From assembly GCA_020853755.1 (NCBI GenBank), contig JADYYG010000051.1, forward strand, positions 62,001 to 126,000: DNA of 64,000 nt, in the 5' to 3' direction. Positions 1-9,142 of this stretch are shown here, piece by piece. The notes below the pieces were generated by a model. That model worked only from the letters and a program-made list of their open reading frames with translations, made no database searches and had not been told where the DNA came from. This DNA comes from Dehalococcoidia bacterium. GTDB lineage: Bacteria; Chloroflexota; Dehalococcoidia; Tepidiformales; Tepidiformaceae. The first letter of the stretch is position 1; each line of letters begins with the position of its first letter. A program made the position numbers and the translations under genes.

Positions 1-1
1 C

Positions 2-475
2 GCGGCCTACCGCATCGCCCTTCCCGGGGTTATCCAGGTGGGCGCGGATACCGTCATCGCCATGAGCCGCAAGAGTTCGCTCTGGCCGATGACCTTCGGC
101 CTGGCCTGCTGCGCCATCGAGATGATCGGCACCTTCATGGCCAACCACGACCTCGACCGCTTCGGCATCGTGCCCTGGCCGAGCCCCCGCCAGAGCGATG
201 TGATGATTATCTCCGGCACCGTGACGAAGAAGATGGCCCCCGCCATCAAGCTTCTCTACGAGCAGATGCCGAACCCGAAATACGTCATCTCCATGGGCGC
301 CTGCGCCACCAACGGCGGCCCCTACACCGAGTACGACCGCGTCCTCCAGGGCGTCGACAAGATCATCCCGGTCGACATCTACGTGCCGGGCTGCCCGCCG
401 CGGCCGGAGTCGCTGCTCGAAGGGTTCCTGCGCCTGCAGGAGAAGATCATGGAAGAGAAACGGATGGTCGGATGA
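2..475 (+). CDS. nuoB: NADH-quinone oxidoreductase subunit B (5' end outside window)
   Basis: This is the complex I subunit that holds the terminal [4Fe-4S] cluster N2 next to the quinone site, in the peripheral arm. The frame is open from base 2, so the N-terminus lies upstream of the window. A GTG at 38 gives an internal start, but the residues before it ([11 protein letters not shown]) read as ordinary NuoB sequence, so it is probably not the true start. Cluster ligands are visible: the adjacent Cys pair in GLACCAIE (codons at 107 and 110), Cys in MGACATNGG (302) and Cys in VPGCPPRPE (392). The ATGA overlap with nuoC shows translational coupling. Identification is very secure. Confidence 0.97.
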   Translation, partial: AAYRIALPGVIQVGADTVIAMSRKSSLWPMTFGLACCAIEMIGTFMANHDLDRFGIVPWPSPRQSDVMIISGTVTKKMAPAIKLLYEQMPNPKYVISMGACATNGGPYTEYDRVLQGVDKIIPVDIYVPGCPPRPESLLEGFLRLQEKIMEEKRMVG

Positions 476-984
476 CGAGCCCAACGACTGACTATCCCGG
501 CGTCGCTGCGCTGGTGCACAAGCACCTCGGCAAGATCCCGTTCACGGCGAGCAAGCATTCGACGGACGCGGTCATCCACATCGATGCCGGCCACTTCCTC
601 GAACTCGTGACCGGTATGCACGACCGCCGCGAACTGGCCTTCGATTACCTGCGCAACGTGACCGGCATCGACCTGGGCGAAGAGGGCCTGCGCTGCGTCT
701 ACCACTTCTATTCGTTCAAGCACGGCCACGCCATCCAGGTCGACGTCCAGACGCCGCCAGACAATCCGCACATCCCGACCTTGACCGGGATCTACGCTGC
801 GGCCGACTGGCATGAGCGCGAAGCCGCCGAGATGCTCGGCCTCGTCTTCGACGGCCACCCGAACCTGAAGAACCTCCTCCTCGATGAGGACGTCCGCATT
901 CACCCGCTGCTCAAGGCGCACCCATTGCAGAAGATGGAGCTCGAACAGGGCATCGAAGACACCAGCGCGGGGTTCAAGTTCTAA
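472..984 (+). CDS. nuoC: NADH-quinone oxidoreductase subunit C (30 kDa)
   Basis: This is the 30-kDa subunit of the complex I peripheral arm; it has no cofactor and packs against NuoD. The 170-residue length fits free-standing NuoC rather than a NuoCD fusion. The family signature is present as [18 protein letters not shown], followed by the usual L-L-L-D-E-D segment. The ATG at 472 overlaps the nuoB stop by four bases, and the gene ends by sharing one base with nuoD. The start is therefore fixed by the operon geometry. Nothing unusual was seen. Confidence 0.96.
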   Translation: MTSPTTDYPGVAALVHKHLGKIPFTASKHSTDAVIHIDAGHFLELVTGMHDRRELAFDYLRNVTGIDLGEEGLRCVYHFYSFKHGHAIQVDVQTPPDNPHIPTLTGIYAAADWHEREAAEMLGLVFDGHPNLKNLLLDEDVRIHPLLKAHPLQKMELEQGIEDTSAGFKF

Positions 985-2126
985 TGACTGTCTGGCCTGA
1001 AGAACGCCTCGCCACCGTCGACTCCTTCAACACCGTCGACATGACCATCAATGTCGGGCCGCAGCACCCGGCCACGCACGGCGTGTTCCGCATGGTGCTC
1101 ACCGTCGATGGCGAACTCGTGGTCGATTGCGAACCGTACATCGGCTACCTCCACCGCGGCCTCGAAAAGCTGACCGAGAACCACGACTACCGCCAGTCCA
1201 TGGGCTGGTGGGACCGCACGGACTACCTGGCCGGCATGGCCTGCGAATTCGCTTACTGCATGGCGGTCGAAAAGCTCGGGAACATCCAGGTGCCGGAGCG
1301 TGCCGAGTACATCCGCGTGATGATGGCCGAACTTTCGCGCCTGCTCTCGCACTTCATGTTCTTCGGCGCCTTCGGGGCCGACGTTGGTTCGTTCGGCACC
1401 TCGTTCGTGTACGCCTGGCGCGAACGCGAGCGCATCTACGACTTCTTCGAAGTGGTAGCCGGGGACCGCATGTTCCCCACCTACTTCCGGCCCGGCGGCC
1501 TCCAGATGGATCTCCCGGAAGGGTACGAGCCGCTGGTGCGCCAGCTCCTCGGGTCGCTCGAACAGGGCCTCGAGGACTTTGACGGACTGCTCACCGGGAA
1601 CGAGATCTTCGTCGAGCGCTGCCGTAACCTCTCGCCGATGTCGAAGGAGCGCGCCATTAACCTGGGCATGAGCGGGCCGATGATCCGCGCCACGGGCCTC
1701 GCCCACGATATCCGCAAGGCCGAGCCGTACAGCATCTACCCGAACCTGAAGTTCAACATCCCCGTCGGCAAGAACGGCGATGTGTTCGACCGCTTCATGG
1801 TGCGGATGGCCGAGGCTTACCAGTCGATCCAGATCGTGAAGCAGTGCCTGGACCTGATGCCCGGCGGACTCGTCCTGAACCCGGACCTGCCGAAGACCCT
1901 CCGCATCGAAGAGGGCGAGTGCTACGTGCGCACCGAAGGCACGAAGGGCGAATACGGCGTGTACGGCATGGCCCGGGGCGGCAACAAGCCGTACCGCATG
2001 AAGCTCCGCTCGCCCAGCTTCTGCAATCTCTCCGCACTCAAGGAGATGGTGGTCGGCCACTATGTGGCGGACGCCATCATCATCCTCGGCTCGCTCGATA
2101 TCGTGCTCGGTGAGGTGGACAAATGA
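984..2126 (+). CDS. nuoD: NADH-quinone oxidoreductase subunit D (49 kDa)
   Basis: This is the 49-kDa subunit, homologous to the large subunit of [NiFe] hydrogenases; it forms the quinone pocket with NuoB. Landmarks near the N-terminus are NVGPQHPATHGVFR and GYLHRGLEKLTEN, and further on GGNKPYRMKLRSPSF and the C-terminal LGSLDIVLGEVDK. The 380-residue length is normal. It overlaps nuoC by one base and nuoH by four. The next gene is nuoH, not nuoE: the NADH-input genes nuoE, nuoF and nuoG that often follow nuoD are missing from this operon. Confidence 0.97.
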   Translation: MTVWPEERLATVDSFNTVDMTINVGPQHPATHGVFRMVLTVDGELVVDCEPYIGYLHRGLEKLTENHDYRQSMGWWDRTDYLAGMACEFAYCMAVEKLGNIQVPERAEYIRVMMAELSRLLSHFMFFGAFGADVGSFGTSFVYAWRERERIYDFFEVVAGDRMFPTYFRPGGLQMDLPEGYEPLVRQLLGSLEQGLEDFDGLLTGNEIFVERCRNLSPMSKERAINLGMSGPMIRATGLAHDIRKAEPYSIYPNLKFNIPVGKNGDVFDRFMVRMAEAYQSIQIVKQCLDLMPGGLVLNPDLPKTLRIEEGECYVRTEGTKGEYGVYGMARGGNKPYRMKLRSPSFCNLSALKEMVVGHYVADAIIILGSLDIVLGEVDK

Positions 2127-3283
2127 TGCTCTTTGCCGATGCCCTGTTCGGCCTCCCGAACTGGATCGATGCGATCATCCGGGTGGTGCTGGTCATCCTC
2201 TCGATGACCCTCGTCGTCATCTACCTCACCTACGGTGAACGCAAGGTGGTGGCCCGCTTCCAGCAGCGCCTGGGGCCGACTGAGACCGGTCCGGCGGGCC
2301 TCATCCAGGGCATCGCCGACGCGCTCAAGCTGGTCACGAAAGAGGATATCCGGCCCAAGAACGCCGACCGCTGGGTGTTCGAATTCGCGCCCTACGCCAC
2401 GTTCATCCCGGTCCTGATGATGCTGATGGCCCTGCCCTTCGCGGAGGACTGGGGCGTGCGCGACCTCGCGCTCGGCATGTTCTACGTGTTCGCCATCCTC
2501 GGCCTGAACATCGTCGGCATCCTCATGGCCGGCCTCGGCTCCGGGAACAAGTACGCGCTCCTCGGCGGCATCCGCGCCGCCGCCCAGATGGTCAGCTACG
2601 AGATCCCGCTCGTCATCAGCCTGCTCTGCGTGGCGATGATCACCGGCGCCGAAAAGGACATGAACGGCACGGGTACGCTGAACCTGAACGCCATCACGGC
2701 TTTCCAGGAGACCCGGCCCTACATCGTTCTCCAGCCGCTCGCCTTCCTCATCTTCTTCACGGCCATGCTCTCCGAGTTGCACCGCGCGCCGTTCGACATT
2801 CCGGTTGCTGAATCGGAAATCGTCGGCGGCTGCTTCGTCGAGTACTCGGGGATCCGCTGGTCCATGTTCCAGCTCACCGAGTACGCCTCGATGTGGGGCT
2901 GGAGCGTCTTCGGGTCGGTCGTCTTCCTCGGCGGCTGGGCCTGGCCCTTCGGCGTCGATGCCCACTGGAGCATCCAGCTCGGGACGACGCTGGTGAAGAG
3001 CTTCCTCTTCATCATGCTCATCTTCTGGGTTCGGACGACGGTTCCGCGCCTCCGCATCGACCAGTTGATGTCGTTCTGCTGGAAGGTCCTCCTGCCGATG
3101 TCGCTCGTCCAGATGCTGATGAACGGCTTCATCCTCGTCTATGACTGGCCGCAGGAGCTGCTCGCGCTGACCAGCGCCCTCGGCGCGGCGGCGCTCGTCG
3201 CCATCATCATCCGGCGGGCAATGCGGCGGCCATCGCGCGACCTTGTTGGCACCTACAAAACGCTGGGAGCGCCTGCGCAATGA
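2123..3283 (+). CDS. nuoH: NADH-quinone oxidoreductase subunit H
   Basis: This is the membrane subunit that joins the peripheral arm to the proton-pumping arm and forms part of the quinone chamber. The sequence is a polytopic membrane protein of 386 residues. Family motifs seen include YGERKVVARFQQRLGPTETG after the first helix, the RAPFDIPVAESEIVGG loop and WVRTTVPRLRIDQLM near the end. It starts at the ATG of an ATGA overlap with nuoD and overlaps nuoI by four bases. Length and motifs are typical. Confidence 0.97.
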   Translation: MMLFADALFGLPNWIDAIIRVVLVILSMTLVVIYLTYGERKVVARFQQRLGPTETGPAGLIQGIADALKLVTKEDIRPKNADRWVFEFAPYATFIPVLMMLMALPFAEDWGVRDLALGMFYVFAILGLNIVGILMAGLGSGNKYALLGGIRAAAQMVSYEIPLVISLLCVAMITGAEKDMNGTGTLNLNAITAFQETRPYIVLQPLAFLIFFTAMLSELHRAPFDIPVAESEIVGGCFVEYSGIRWSMFQLTEYASMWGWSVFGSVVFLGGWAWPFGVDAHWSIQLGTTLVKSFLFIMLIFWVRTTVPRLRIDQLMSFCWKVLLPMSLVQMLMNGFILVYDWPQELLALTSALGAAALVAIIIRRAMRRPSRDLVGTYKTLGAPAQ

Positions 3284-4899
3284 AAGGCATCCTCAAAGGC
3301 CTCGGCGTCACCTTCTCCACCTTCACCCGCAGGACGGTGACCGTGGAGTACCCGGAAGTAAAGCACGCGCTGCCGACGCGCCAGCGGAGCTTCCCCGTAC
3401 TGACCTGGGACTTCAACCACGACGAACCGTTCTGCACCGGCTGCAACGTCTGCGTGCGCAACTGCCCTGTTGATTGCATGACGGCGACGATGGGCGACAA
3501 CCCGAAGTACGCCGAAGGCACCAGCAACCGCCGCAAGATCGTCGGCAAGTTCTGGATCGACTACGGCCGCTGCATGCGCTGCAACATCTGCGTCGAAGTC
3601 TGCCCGTTCGAAGCCATCGTGATGGACAACACCTGGCCCGGCCACGAACACTCGGTGTTCGACCGGCGGGACCTGCACATGGACATCGAGGACCTGCTCG
3701 AGGCTTCCAAATCCGGCCGCCTACAGACGCCCTTCCGGCCACTCGACAACATCGAGGCGATGGAAGCGCGGGAAAAGGGCGCCGAGGCGCCTCCGCCGAC
3801 GTTCGTCGGCGCCTGGCCGGCTGAGCGCGAAGCCCTCGCGAAGCGCCTCGCCGAAGGGGGCCCCGCCGCCATCCAGGAGCGAGAACCCGAGAAGCCGAAG
3901 GCCACCGCCGCTGCCAGGCCCGGCGCGGCCGCGGCTGCCGCCGGCGGAGAAGTGGAAATCCTCTCGGAATCGAAAATCCGGGCCAAGCGCATGCGCGCCG
4001 AGCGCGAAGCGAAGGAATACACCGACCGCGGCGAAGCGGTTCCCCAGGAAATCCAGGACCGGATCACCCTCTACAGCAACATGAAGCCCGGCGAGGCTGC
4101 TGCCGCTGGCGGCGCTGCTGCCATGGGCGGCACTGGCGAAGTACTCACCGGCCTCATGCCGGATGGTTCGATGCGATTCCCGCCGGGCGTCGGCGACGGC
4201 CCAAAGGGCGACCCCAACAGCGCCGAAAAGGTTCGCGCCCGCCGCATGCGCGCCGAACGCAAGTTCAACGAACTGAAGACTGCCGGCGAACCGATCCCGG
4301 ACGACGTCGCACAGACCTTGTACGACCTCGGCAGCGACCTCGCGCCCAACGGCACGATCTGGGTCACGCTGGCGGGGGCCGGCGGTGGCGCTGGCGGCGG
4401 TGGCGGCGCTCCCCTTACCGGGACGATGCCGGACGGTTCGATGCGCTTCCCGCCAGGCGTCGGCGACGGCCCGAAGGGCGACCCGAACAGCGCCGAGAAG
4501 GTTCGCGCCCGCCGGATGCGCGCCGAGCGCAAGTTCAACGAATTGACCGCCGTCGGCGAAGCGATCCCGGACGACGTCGCCCAGACGCTGTACGACCTCG
4601 GCAGCGACCTCGCGCCCAACGGCACGATCTGGGAGAAGCTGGGCGGGAGCAGCGGCGGCGGTGGCGGTGCTGCGCCTGCAGCGGGCGGCGTTGCCCCCGA
4701 CGCGGACGGCTGGGTGCCTCCGCCGGGCTATGGCACGGGCCCCAAGGGCGACCCGAACTCGTACGAAAAGGTGCGCGCCCGCCGGATGCGTGCCGAACGG
4801 AAGGCCGCCGAAGCCGTGGCTGCCGGCCAGGCCATCCCCGATGACGTCCTCGCGACGATCAAGGAACTCAACGGCAAACTCCCGGCAGGTGCTGGCTGA
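3280..4899 (+). CDS. nuoI: NADH-quinone oxidoreductase subunit I with a long repetitive C-terminal tail
   Basis: The first ~190 residues are a normal NuoI ferredoxin-like subunit carrying clusters N6a and N6b. The ligands are C52, C55, C58, C62 and C98, C101, C104, C108. NuoI normally ends at about 160-220 residues, but here the frame runs on to 539. The extra part is Ala/Gly/Pro-rich linker alternating with charged units of the pattern K-[IV]-R-A-[KR]-R-M-R-A-E-R, then a Gly, then [IV]-P-[DQ]-[DE]-[IV]. The units begin near residues 229, 313, 403 and 493; the last three are spaced exactly 90 residues apart. Start and stop overlap both neighbours, so the extension is in the same cistron and is not a sequencing run-on. 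Its function is unknown. Confidence 0.95.
   Translation: MKGILKGLGVTFSTFTRRTVTVEYPEVKHALPTRQRSFPVLTWDFNHDEPFCTGCNVCVRNCPVDCMTATMGDNPKYAEGTSNRRKIVGKFWIDYGRCMRCNICVEVCPFEAIVMDNTWPGHEHSVFDRRDLHMDIEDLLEASKSGRLQTPFRPLDNIEAMEAREKGAEAPPPTFVGAWPAEREALAKRLAEGGPAAIQEREPEKPKATAAARPGAAAAAAGGEVEILSESKIRAKRMRAEREAKEYTDRGEAVPQEIQDRITLYSNMKPGEAAAAGGAAAMGGTGEVLTGLMPDGSMRFPPGVGDGPKGDPNSAEKVRARRMRAERKFNELKTAGEPIPDDVAQTLYDLGSDLAPNGTIWVTLAGAGGGAGGGGGAPLTGTMPDGSMRFPPGVGDGPKGDPNSAEKVRARRMRAERKFNELTAVGEAIPDDVAQTLYDLGSDLAPNGTIWEKLGGSSGGGGGAAPAAGGVAPDADGWVPPPGYGTGPKGDPNSYEKVRARRMRAERKAAEAVAAGQAIPDDVLATIKELNGKLPAGAG
3964..4896 (+). repeat. In-gene tandem repeats encoding the NuoI tail
   Basis: There are four coding repeat units inside nuoI, with cores starting near 3964, 4216, 4486 and 4756. 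Units two and three are nearly identical at both DNA and protein level over about 210 bp, and the last three are spaced exactly 270 bp apart. Each core is preceded by a segment reading roughly MPDGSMRFPPGVGDGPKGDP and by a Gly/Ala linker of varying length. The first and last units are more diverged. This suggests growth by tandem duplication under coding constraint. Confidence 0.9.
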
Positions 4900-5405
4900 T
4901 GGCGACTGAAGTCCTCTGGTGGATCTTCGCGGCGGCGATCGTCGCCTTCTCCGCAGGGACCGTGTTCTCACGGTCGGTGCTGCACTCGGCGATCTTCCTC
5001 ATCGGTAGCCTCGCCGGCGTCGGCGCGATGTACCTCTTCCTCACAGTCGAGTTCCTCGCGCTCGTGCAGTTCCTCATCTACGGCGGCGCGGTCACCGTGC
5101 TCATCCTCCTCGCCCTCATGCTCACGCGGAGCGACGCCCGGGGGACGCCGGACGCGGTGAACGGACCGCAGTTGCCCTTCGCCCTGCTGGTTTCCGGGGG
5201 CCTGATGGCCGTCCTTATCGGCGTCGCTGCGGGCACCGACTGGCGGCCCGGCGGCGTACCCGATAGCCCGACAAATATCGGTATCGAAACAATTTCTGAG
5301 CGGCTGTTCGCCGACTTCGGGGCGCCCTTCGTCATCGCTTCGGCGCTGTTGCTGGTAGCCCTGGTCGGGGCGATCATCCTCGCTCGGCAGGAGGAGGGCG
5401 AGTAA
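4899..5405 (+). CDS. nuoJ: NADH-quinone oxidoreductase subunit J
   Basis: This is a small membrane subunit of complex I. The 168-residue sequence has about five hydrophobic segments, and the first helices carry the typical NuoJ patterns SVLHSAIFLIGSLAG and LTVEFLALVQFLIYGGAV. The ATG shares one base with the nuoI stop, and the nuoJ stop shares one base with the nuoK ATG, so translation is coupled on both sides. The C-terminal part after residue 100 is variable, as usual in this family. Confidence 0.95.
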   Translation: MATEVLWWIFAAAIVAFSAGTVFSRSVLHSAIFLIGSLAGVGAMYLFLTVEFLALVQFLIYGGAVTVLILLALMLTRSDARGTPDAVNGPQLPFALLVSGGLMAVLIGVAAGTDWRPGGVPDSPTNIGIETISERLFADFGAPFVIASALLLVALVGAIILARQEEGE

Positions 5406-5713
5406 TGGTCCCGCTCGAGAATTACCTCGTCCTCAGCGCCATCGTTTTCGCACTCGGCGTCTATGGCGTGCTGGCGCGGCGCAATGCCGTCCTCGTCCTC
5501 ATGGCCATCGAGCTGATGCTGAATGCGGTGAGCCTGAACTTCATCGCCTTTGCCGCCTACCTGGACCCGGGCAAGATCACCGGCGCGATTTTCGCCGTGT
5601 TCATCATCACCGTCGCCGCGGCTGAAGTTGGCCTTGCTCTGGCCATCGTCATCCGGCTGTTCCGTAACCGCGCCACATCCAATGTGGACGAGGCGGCGAT
5701 CCTCAAGTGGTAG
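5405..5713 (+). CDS. nuoK: NADH-quinone oxidoreductase subunit K
   Basis: This is a three-helix membrane subunit (homologous to MrpC) of the proton-pumping arm. At 102 residues it has the standard length. The helix-two segment VLMAIELMLNAVSLNFIAF carries the conserved membrane glutamate, and a second acidic residue is in AAAEVGLALAIVIRLFRN. It overlaps nuoJ by one base and is separated from nuoL by 18 bases. Assignment is secure. Confidence 0.96.
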   Translation: MVPLENYLVLSAIVFALGVYGVLARRNAVLVLMAIELMLNAVSLNFIAFAAYLDPGKITGAIFAVFIITVAAAEVGLALAIVIRLFRNRATSNVDEAAILKW

Positions 5714-5731
5714 AAGGGGCCAGAACAACTC

Positions 5732-7633
5732 ATGGGTGCTGAACAAGCCTGGCTGCTCGCCGCGATCCCGGCGGGATTCTTCCTCCTGCTCTCGTTCTTC
5801 GGGCGGCCGATGCCGCGCGGGGGCGACTACTTCGGCGTCATCTCGATCGGGACGAGCTTCGTCCTCTTCTTCTTCGTGCTGGCCGACTTCCTCGATACGC
5901 CCGGCAAGGTCGGGCCGATCGTCAACAGCATCGAATGGTCGAACATCGGCGATTTCCACCTCCGGATGGGCATCTACATCGACCCGATCACGATCACGAT
6001 GTTCGGTGTGGTGACCACTGTCGCCCTGATGGTGAACATCTTCTCCATCGGCTACATGAAGGGTGAGCCGCGCTACTACTGGTTCTTCGCCGTCCTCCAG
6101 ATGTTCGCCGCCTCCATGCTGATGCTGGTGATGGCCGACAACCTCCTCCTCGTCTACATCTCCTGGGAGCTGGTCGGCGTCTGTTCGTTCCTGCTCATCG
6201 GCTTCTACTGGGAGAAGCGCTCGGCTACCGAGGCGGCGAAGAAAGCGTTCATCACCACCCGCGTGGGCGACGTTGGGCTGCTCATTGGCATCATCCTGCT
6301 CTTCAAGGCCACCGGGACGTTCAACATCCAGGAGATCATCCACGCGGCCGAAGCGGGCGAAATCGGGCAGGCCTACCTGTTTATCGCGGTCATGGCCATC
6401 TTCCTCGGCTGCATGGGCAAGAGCGCCCAGGTGCCGTTCCACGTCTGGCTCCCTGACGCGATGGAAGGGCCGACGCCGGTCTCCGCGCTCATCCACGCCG
6501 CGACGATGGTCGTCGCCGGGGTCTACCTCACAGCCCGCCTCCTGCCGGTCTTCGCGGTGGCCGATGGCGCACTCCTCGTGGTCACCATCGTCGGCCTGAC
6601 AACGGCACTGCTCACGGGATTCATGGCCCTTGCCCAGACGGACATCAAGAAGGTGCTCGCCTACTCAACCGTCGGCCAGCTCGGGTTCATGTTCGTCGCC
6701 CTCGGCGCGGGCAACCCGTCGGTGGCGATGTTCCACCTCGCCACGCACGCCTTCTTCAAGGCGCTCCTCTTCCTCGGCAGCGGTTCAGTCATCCATGCGA
6801 CCCACCACAACCAGGAGATGGACAAGCTCGGCGGCCTCTGGAAGAAGATGCCGATTACCGGCACCACCTTCTTCGTCGGCTCGCTGGCGCTGGCAGGCGT
6901 CATCCCCTTCGCGGGTTTCTGGTCGAAGGACGAAATCTTCGTTGCGCTCAACGAAGCGTGGGGCGGCTGGGCCGTGCTCCTGCTCGGGTTGGCTGCCGTG
7001 ATGACGGCCTTCTACACCACCCGGCTTTTCATTCGAACCTTCATGGGCAAGCCGAAGGACGAGCATGTGTACGAACACACGCACGAGTCCGGCTTCGTCA
7101 TGACCGGCCCGCTGATCTTCCTCGGTATCCTCGCCGCGGTCTCCGGGTTCGTGGTCTTCCACGGCGTGGGCAAGGCCATCGGCTTCCCCGGCGGCATCAC
7201 CGAGTTCATCTTCCTCGAACACCACGGGCCGCACCGCTACGAGATGGACTGGGGCTTCGCCGCCGGCTCCATCGGCATGGCCACGGTCGGCATCTGGGCG
7301 GCCGCCTGGATGTACTGGGGCAATTCGACCCGGCGCTCGACGGTGCTGGCCGAGTGGAGCCCCGGCCTCTACGACATGCTCCAGAAGAAGTTCTACTTTG
7401 ACGAGCTCTACCAGGCGGCGATCGACCGCGGGGTGCTCGGCTTCAGCTACGTGGTTGCCTGGTTCGACCGGTACGTGGTGAACGACACCGGCGTCGATGG
7501 GTCTGCCCAGGCGACGGGGTTCGCAGGCGGCGTCCTGAAATATCTACAGACTGGCCGGGTGCCCAACTACGCGATGGCGATTGCCCTCGGCGTGGCCGGG
7601 CTTGCCGTGGCCGGCCTGGTGGTGAGGGGCTAA
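5732..7633 (+). CDS. nuoL: NADH-quinone oxidoreductase subunit L
   Basis: This is the distal antiporter-like proton-pumping subunit, homologous to MrpA. The 633-residue sequence has many membrane helices. Recognisable motifs are SWELVGVCSFLLIGFYW, HVWLPDAMEGPTPVSALIHA and the lysine-containing TDIKKVLAYSTVGQLGFM. The C-terminal section (after about residue 500) corresponds to the lateral helix and its anchor. It sits between nuoK and nuoM, with a three-base gap before nuoM. Length and order are normal. Confidence 0.97.
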   Translation: MGAEQAWLLAAIPAGFFLLLSFFGRPMPRGGDYFGVISIGTSFVLFFFVLADFLDTPGKVGPIVNSIEWSNIGDFHLRMGIYIDPITITMFGVVTTVALMVNIFSIGYMKGEPRYYWFFAVLQMFAASMLMLVMADNLLLVYISWELVGVCSFLLIGFYWEKRSATEAAKKAFITTRVGDVGLLIGIILLFKATGTFNIQEIIHAAEAGEIGQAYLFIAVMAIFLGCMGKSAQVPFHVWLPDAMEGPTPVSALIHAATMVVAGVYLTARLLPVFAVADGALLVVTIVGLTTALLTGFMALAQTDIKKVLAYSTVGQLGFMFVALGAGNPSVAMFHLATHAFFKALLFLGSGSVIHATHHNQEMDKLGGLWKKMPITGTTFFVGSLALAGVIPFAGFWSKDEIFVALNEAWGGWAVLLLGLAAVMTAFYTTRLFIRTFMGKPKDEHVYEHTHESGFVMTGPLIFLGILAAVSGFVVFHGVGKAIGFPGGITEFIFLEHHGPHRYEMDWGFAAGSIGMATVGIWAAAWMYWGNSTRRSTVLAEWSPGLYDMLQKKFYFDELYQAAIDRGVLGFSYVVAWFDRYVVNDTGVDGSAQATGFAGGVLKYLQTGRVPNYAMAIALGVAGLAVAGLVVRG

Positions 7634-7636
7634 TCG

Positions 7637-9142
7637 ATGACCTTCGATGAGGGCCAGGGCTACGTCGTCCTCGCCACGATGGCGGTGCCGCTTGTCGCGG
7701 CATTCCTCCTCGTCCTCGTGCCGGGGACCCAGAAGATGTGGGTGCGCTACATCTCCGCCGTCACCGGCGCGATTGTGTGCGGACTCAGCATCTACATCTT
7801 CGCCGCCTACCAGGTGGACGGCAGCCACACACAGATGACTCTGCGCTGGGTGTGGGTGGAGAACACCGCCTTCCTCGGGAAGGACGGCGTCACGCTCTAC
7901 CTCGCCGTCGACGGCATCTCGTCGACGATGGCGCTGCTCACCGGCGTGGTCGCCTTCGCCGGCGCCATCGCCAGCTGGAAGATCGAGTACCGGAACAAGG
8001 ACTTCTACATCCTGTACTGGACGCTCCTCGCCGGGGTGTTCGGGACGTTCTTCTCCTACGACCTCTTCTTCTTCTTCTTCTTCTACGAACTCGCGGTCAT
8101 GCCGCTCTACCTGCTCATCGGCGTCTGGGGTTCGACCCGGAAGGAGTACGGCGCGGCAAAGCTCACGCTGATGCTCGTCGGCGGGTCGGTGCTCATCTGG
8201 ATTGGCGTCTTCGCCACCTTCCACGAAGCCAACCTCGGCACGTTCGACCTGCCGAAGCTGTGGGCGGCGGGCCAGGATGGCACGCTGAGCCCCACCTTCC
8301 AGAAGACCTTCTTCCCGATGATGGTCATCGGCTGCGGCGTGCTCGCCGCCCTCTGGCCGTTCCACACATGGTCGCCTGACGGCCACATGTCGGCGCCGAC
8401 GGCGGTTTCGATGGTCCACGCGGGCGTGCTGATGAAGCTCGGCGCGTTCGGCATCATCCGCCTCGGCATCCAGCTGATGCCGGAAGGCGCGGCCTTCTGG
8501 ATGCCGGGCCTGATGGTCCTCGGCGTCATCGGCGCGGTCTACGGCGCCACCGCCGCGCTCACTCAGCGCGACATGAAGCTGATTTCGGGTTACTCGTCGG
8601 TTTCGCACATGGGCTACGTGCTCATGGGCCTCGCGACGATGAACCAGATCGGCGTCACCGGCGCCGTCCTCCAGATGTTCTCCCACGGGGTGATGACGGC
8701 CCTCGTCTTCCTCATGATTGGCGCGATTTACGACCAGGCCCACACGCGCGACATGAAGGACTTCGGCGGCGTGACCCGGGTGATGCCGCTCTGGGTCATC
8801 TTCTATACGATTGCCGGCCTCGCAAACGTCGGTCTCCCCGGCTTCTCCGGATTTACGGCCGAGTTCCACATCTTCGTCGGCACGTTCAAGACCTACCCGG
8901 TGTTCGGCGGGATGGCGATCTTCGCCGCCGCGCTGGCCGCGGGCTACATGCTCCGCCTGTTCGCCATCGTCTTCTTCGGACCAATGAGTCCGCGCTGGTC
9001 CGACTTAAAGGATCTGACCGCGCTCGAACGCCTGTCCGGCGGCATGCTCATCGCCTCTATCGTGATGATGGGCGTCTGGTGGGCGCCGTTCACTGACCGC
9101 ATCAGTTCGGCAGTCACGCTGCTTCCGGGGGTGACCAGCTAA
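7637..9142 (+). CDS. nuoM: NADH-quinone oxidoreductase subunit M
   Basis: This is the central antiporter-like subunit of complex I. It has 501 residues, all polytopic membrane protein. The Phe-rich run after YDLF leads into the conserved YELAVMPLYLLIG motif. PFHTWSPDGHMSAPTAVSM and TQRDMKLISGYSSVSHMGYV are the NuoM versions of the channel-helix motifs. Its TAA is followed immediately by the nuoN ATG. Confidence 0.97.
   Translation: MTFDEGQGYVVLATMAVPLVAAFLLVLVPGTQKMWVRYISAVTGAIVCGLSIYIFAAYQVDGSHTQMTLRWVWVENTAFLGKDGVTLYLAVDGISSTMALLTGVVAFAGAIASWKIEYRNKDFYILYWTLLAGVFGTFFSYDLFFFFFFYELAVMPLYLLIGVWGSTRKEYGAAKLTLMLVGGSVLIWIGVFATFHEANLGTFDLPKLWAAGQDGTLSPTFQKTFFPMMVIGCGVLAALWPFHTWSPDGHMSAPTAVSMVHAGVLMKLGAFGIIRLGIQLMPEGAAFWMPGLMVLGVIGAVYGATAALTQRDMKLISGYSSVSHMGYVLMGLATMNQIGVTGAVLQMFSHGVMTALVFLMIGAIYDQAHTRDMKDFGGVTRVMPLWVIFYTIAGLANVGLPGFSGFTAEFHIFVGTFKTYPVFGGMAIFAAALAAGYMLRLFAIVFFGPMSPRWSDLKDLTALERLSGGMLIASIVMMGVWWAPFTDRISSAVTLLPGVTS

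Noticed and set aside
3964-4896. NuoI tail as a peripheral subunit-binding domain of 2-oxo acid dehydrogenases
   Set aside because: The basic helix and Gly/Pro-rich linkers are similar in flavour, but the E3-binding consensus (P-x-x-R-x-x-A-x-E ... G-T-G) is not present.
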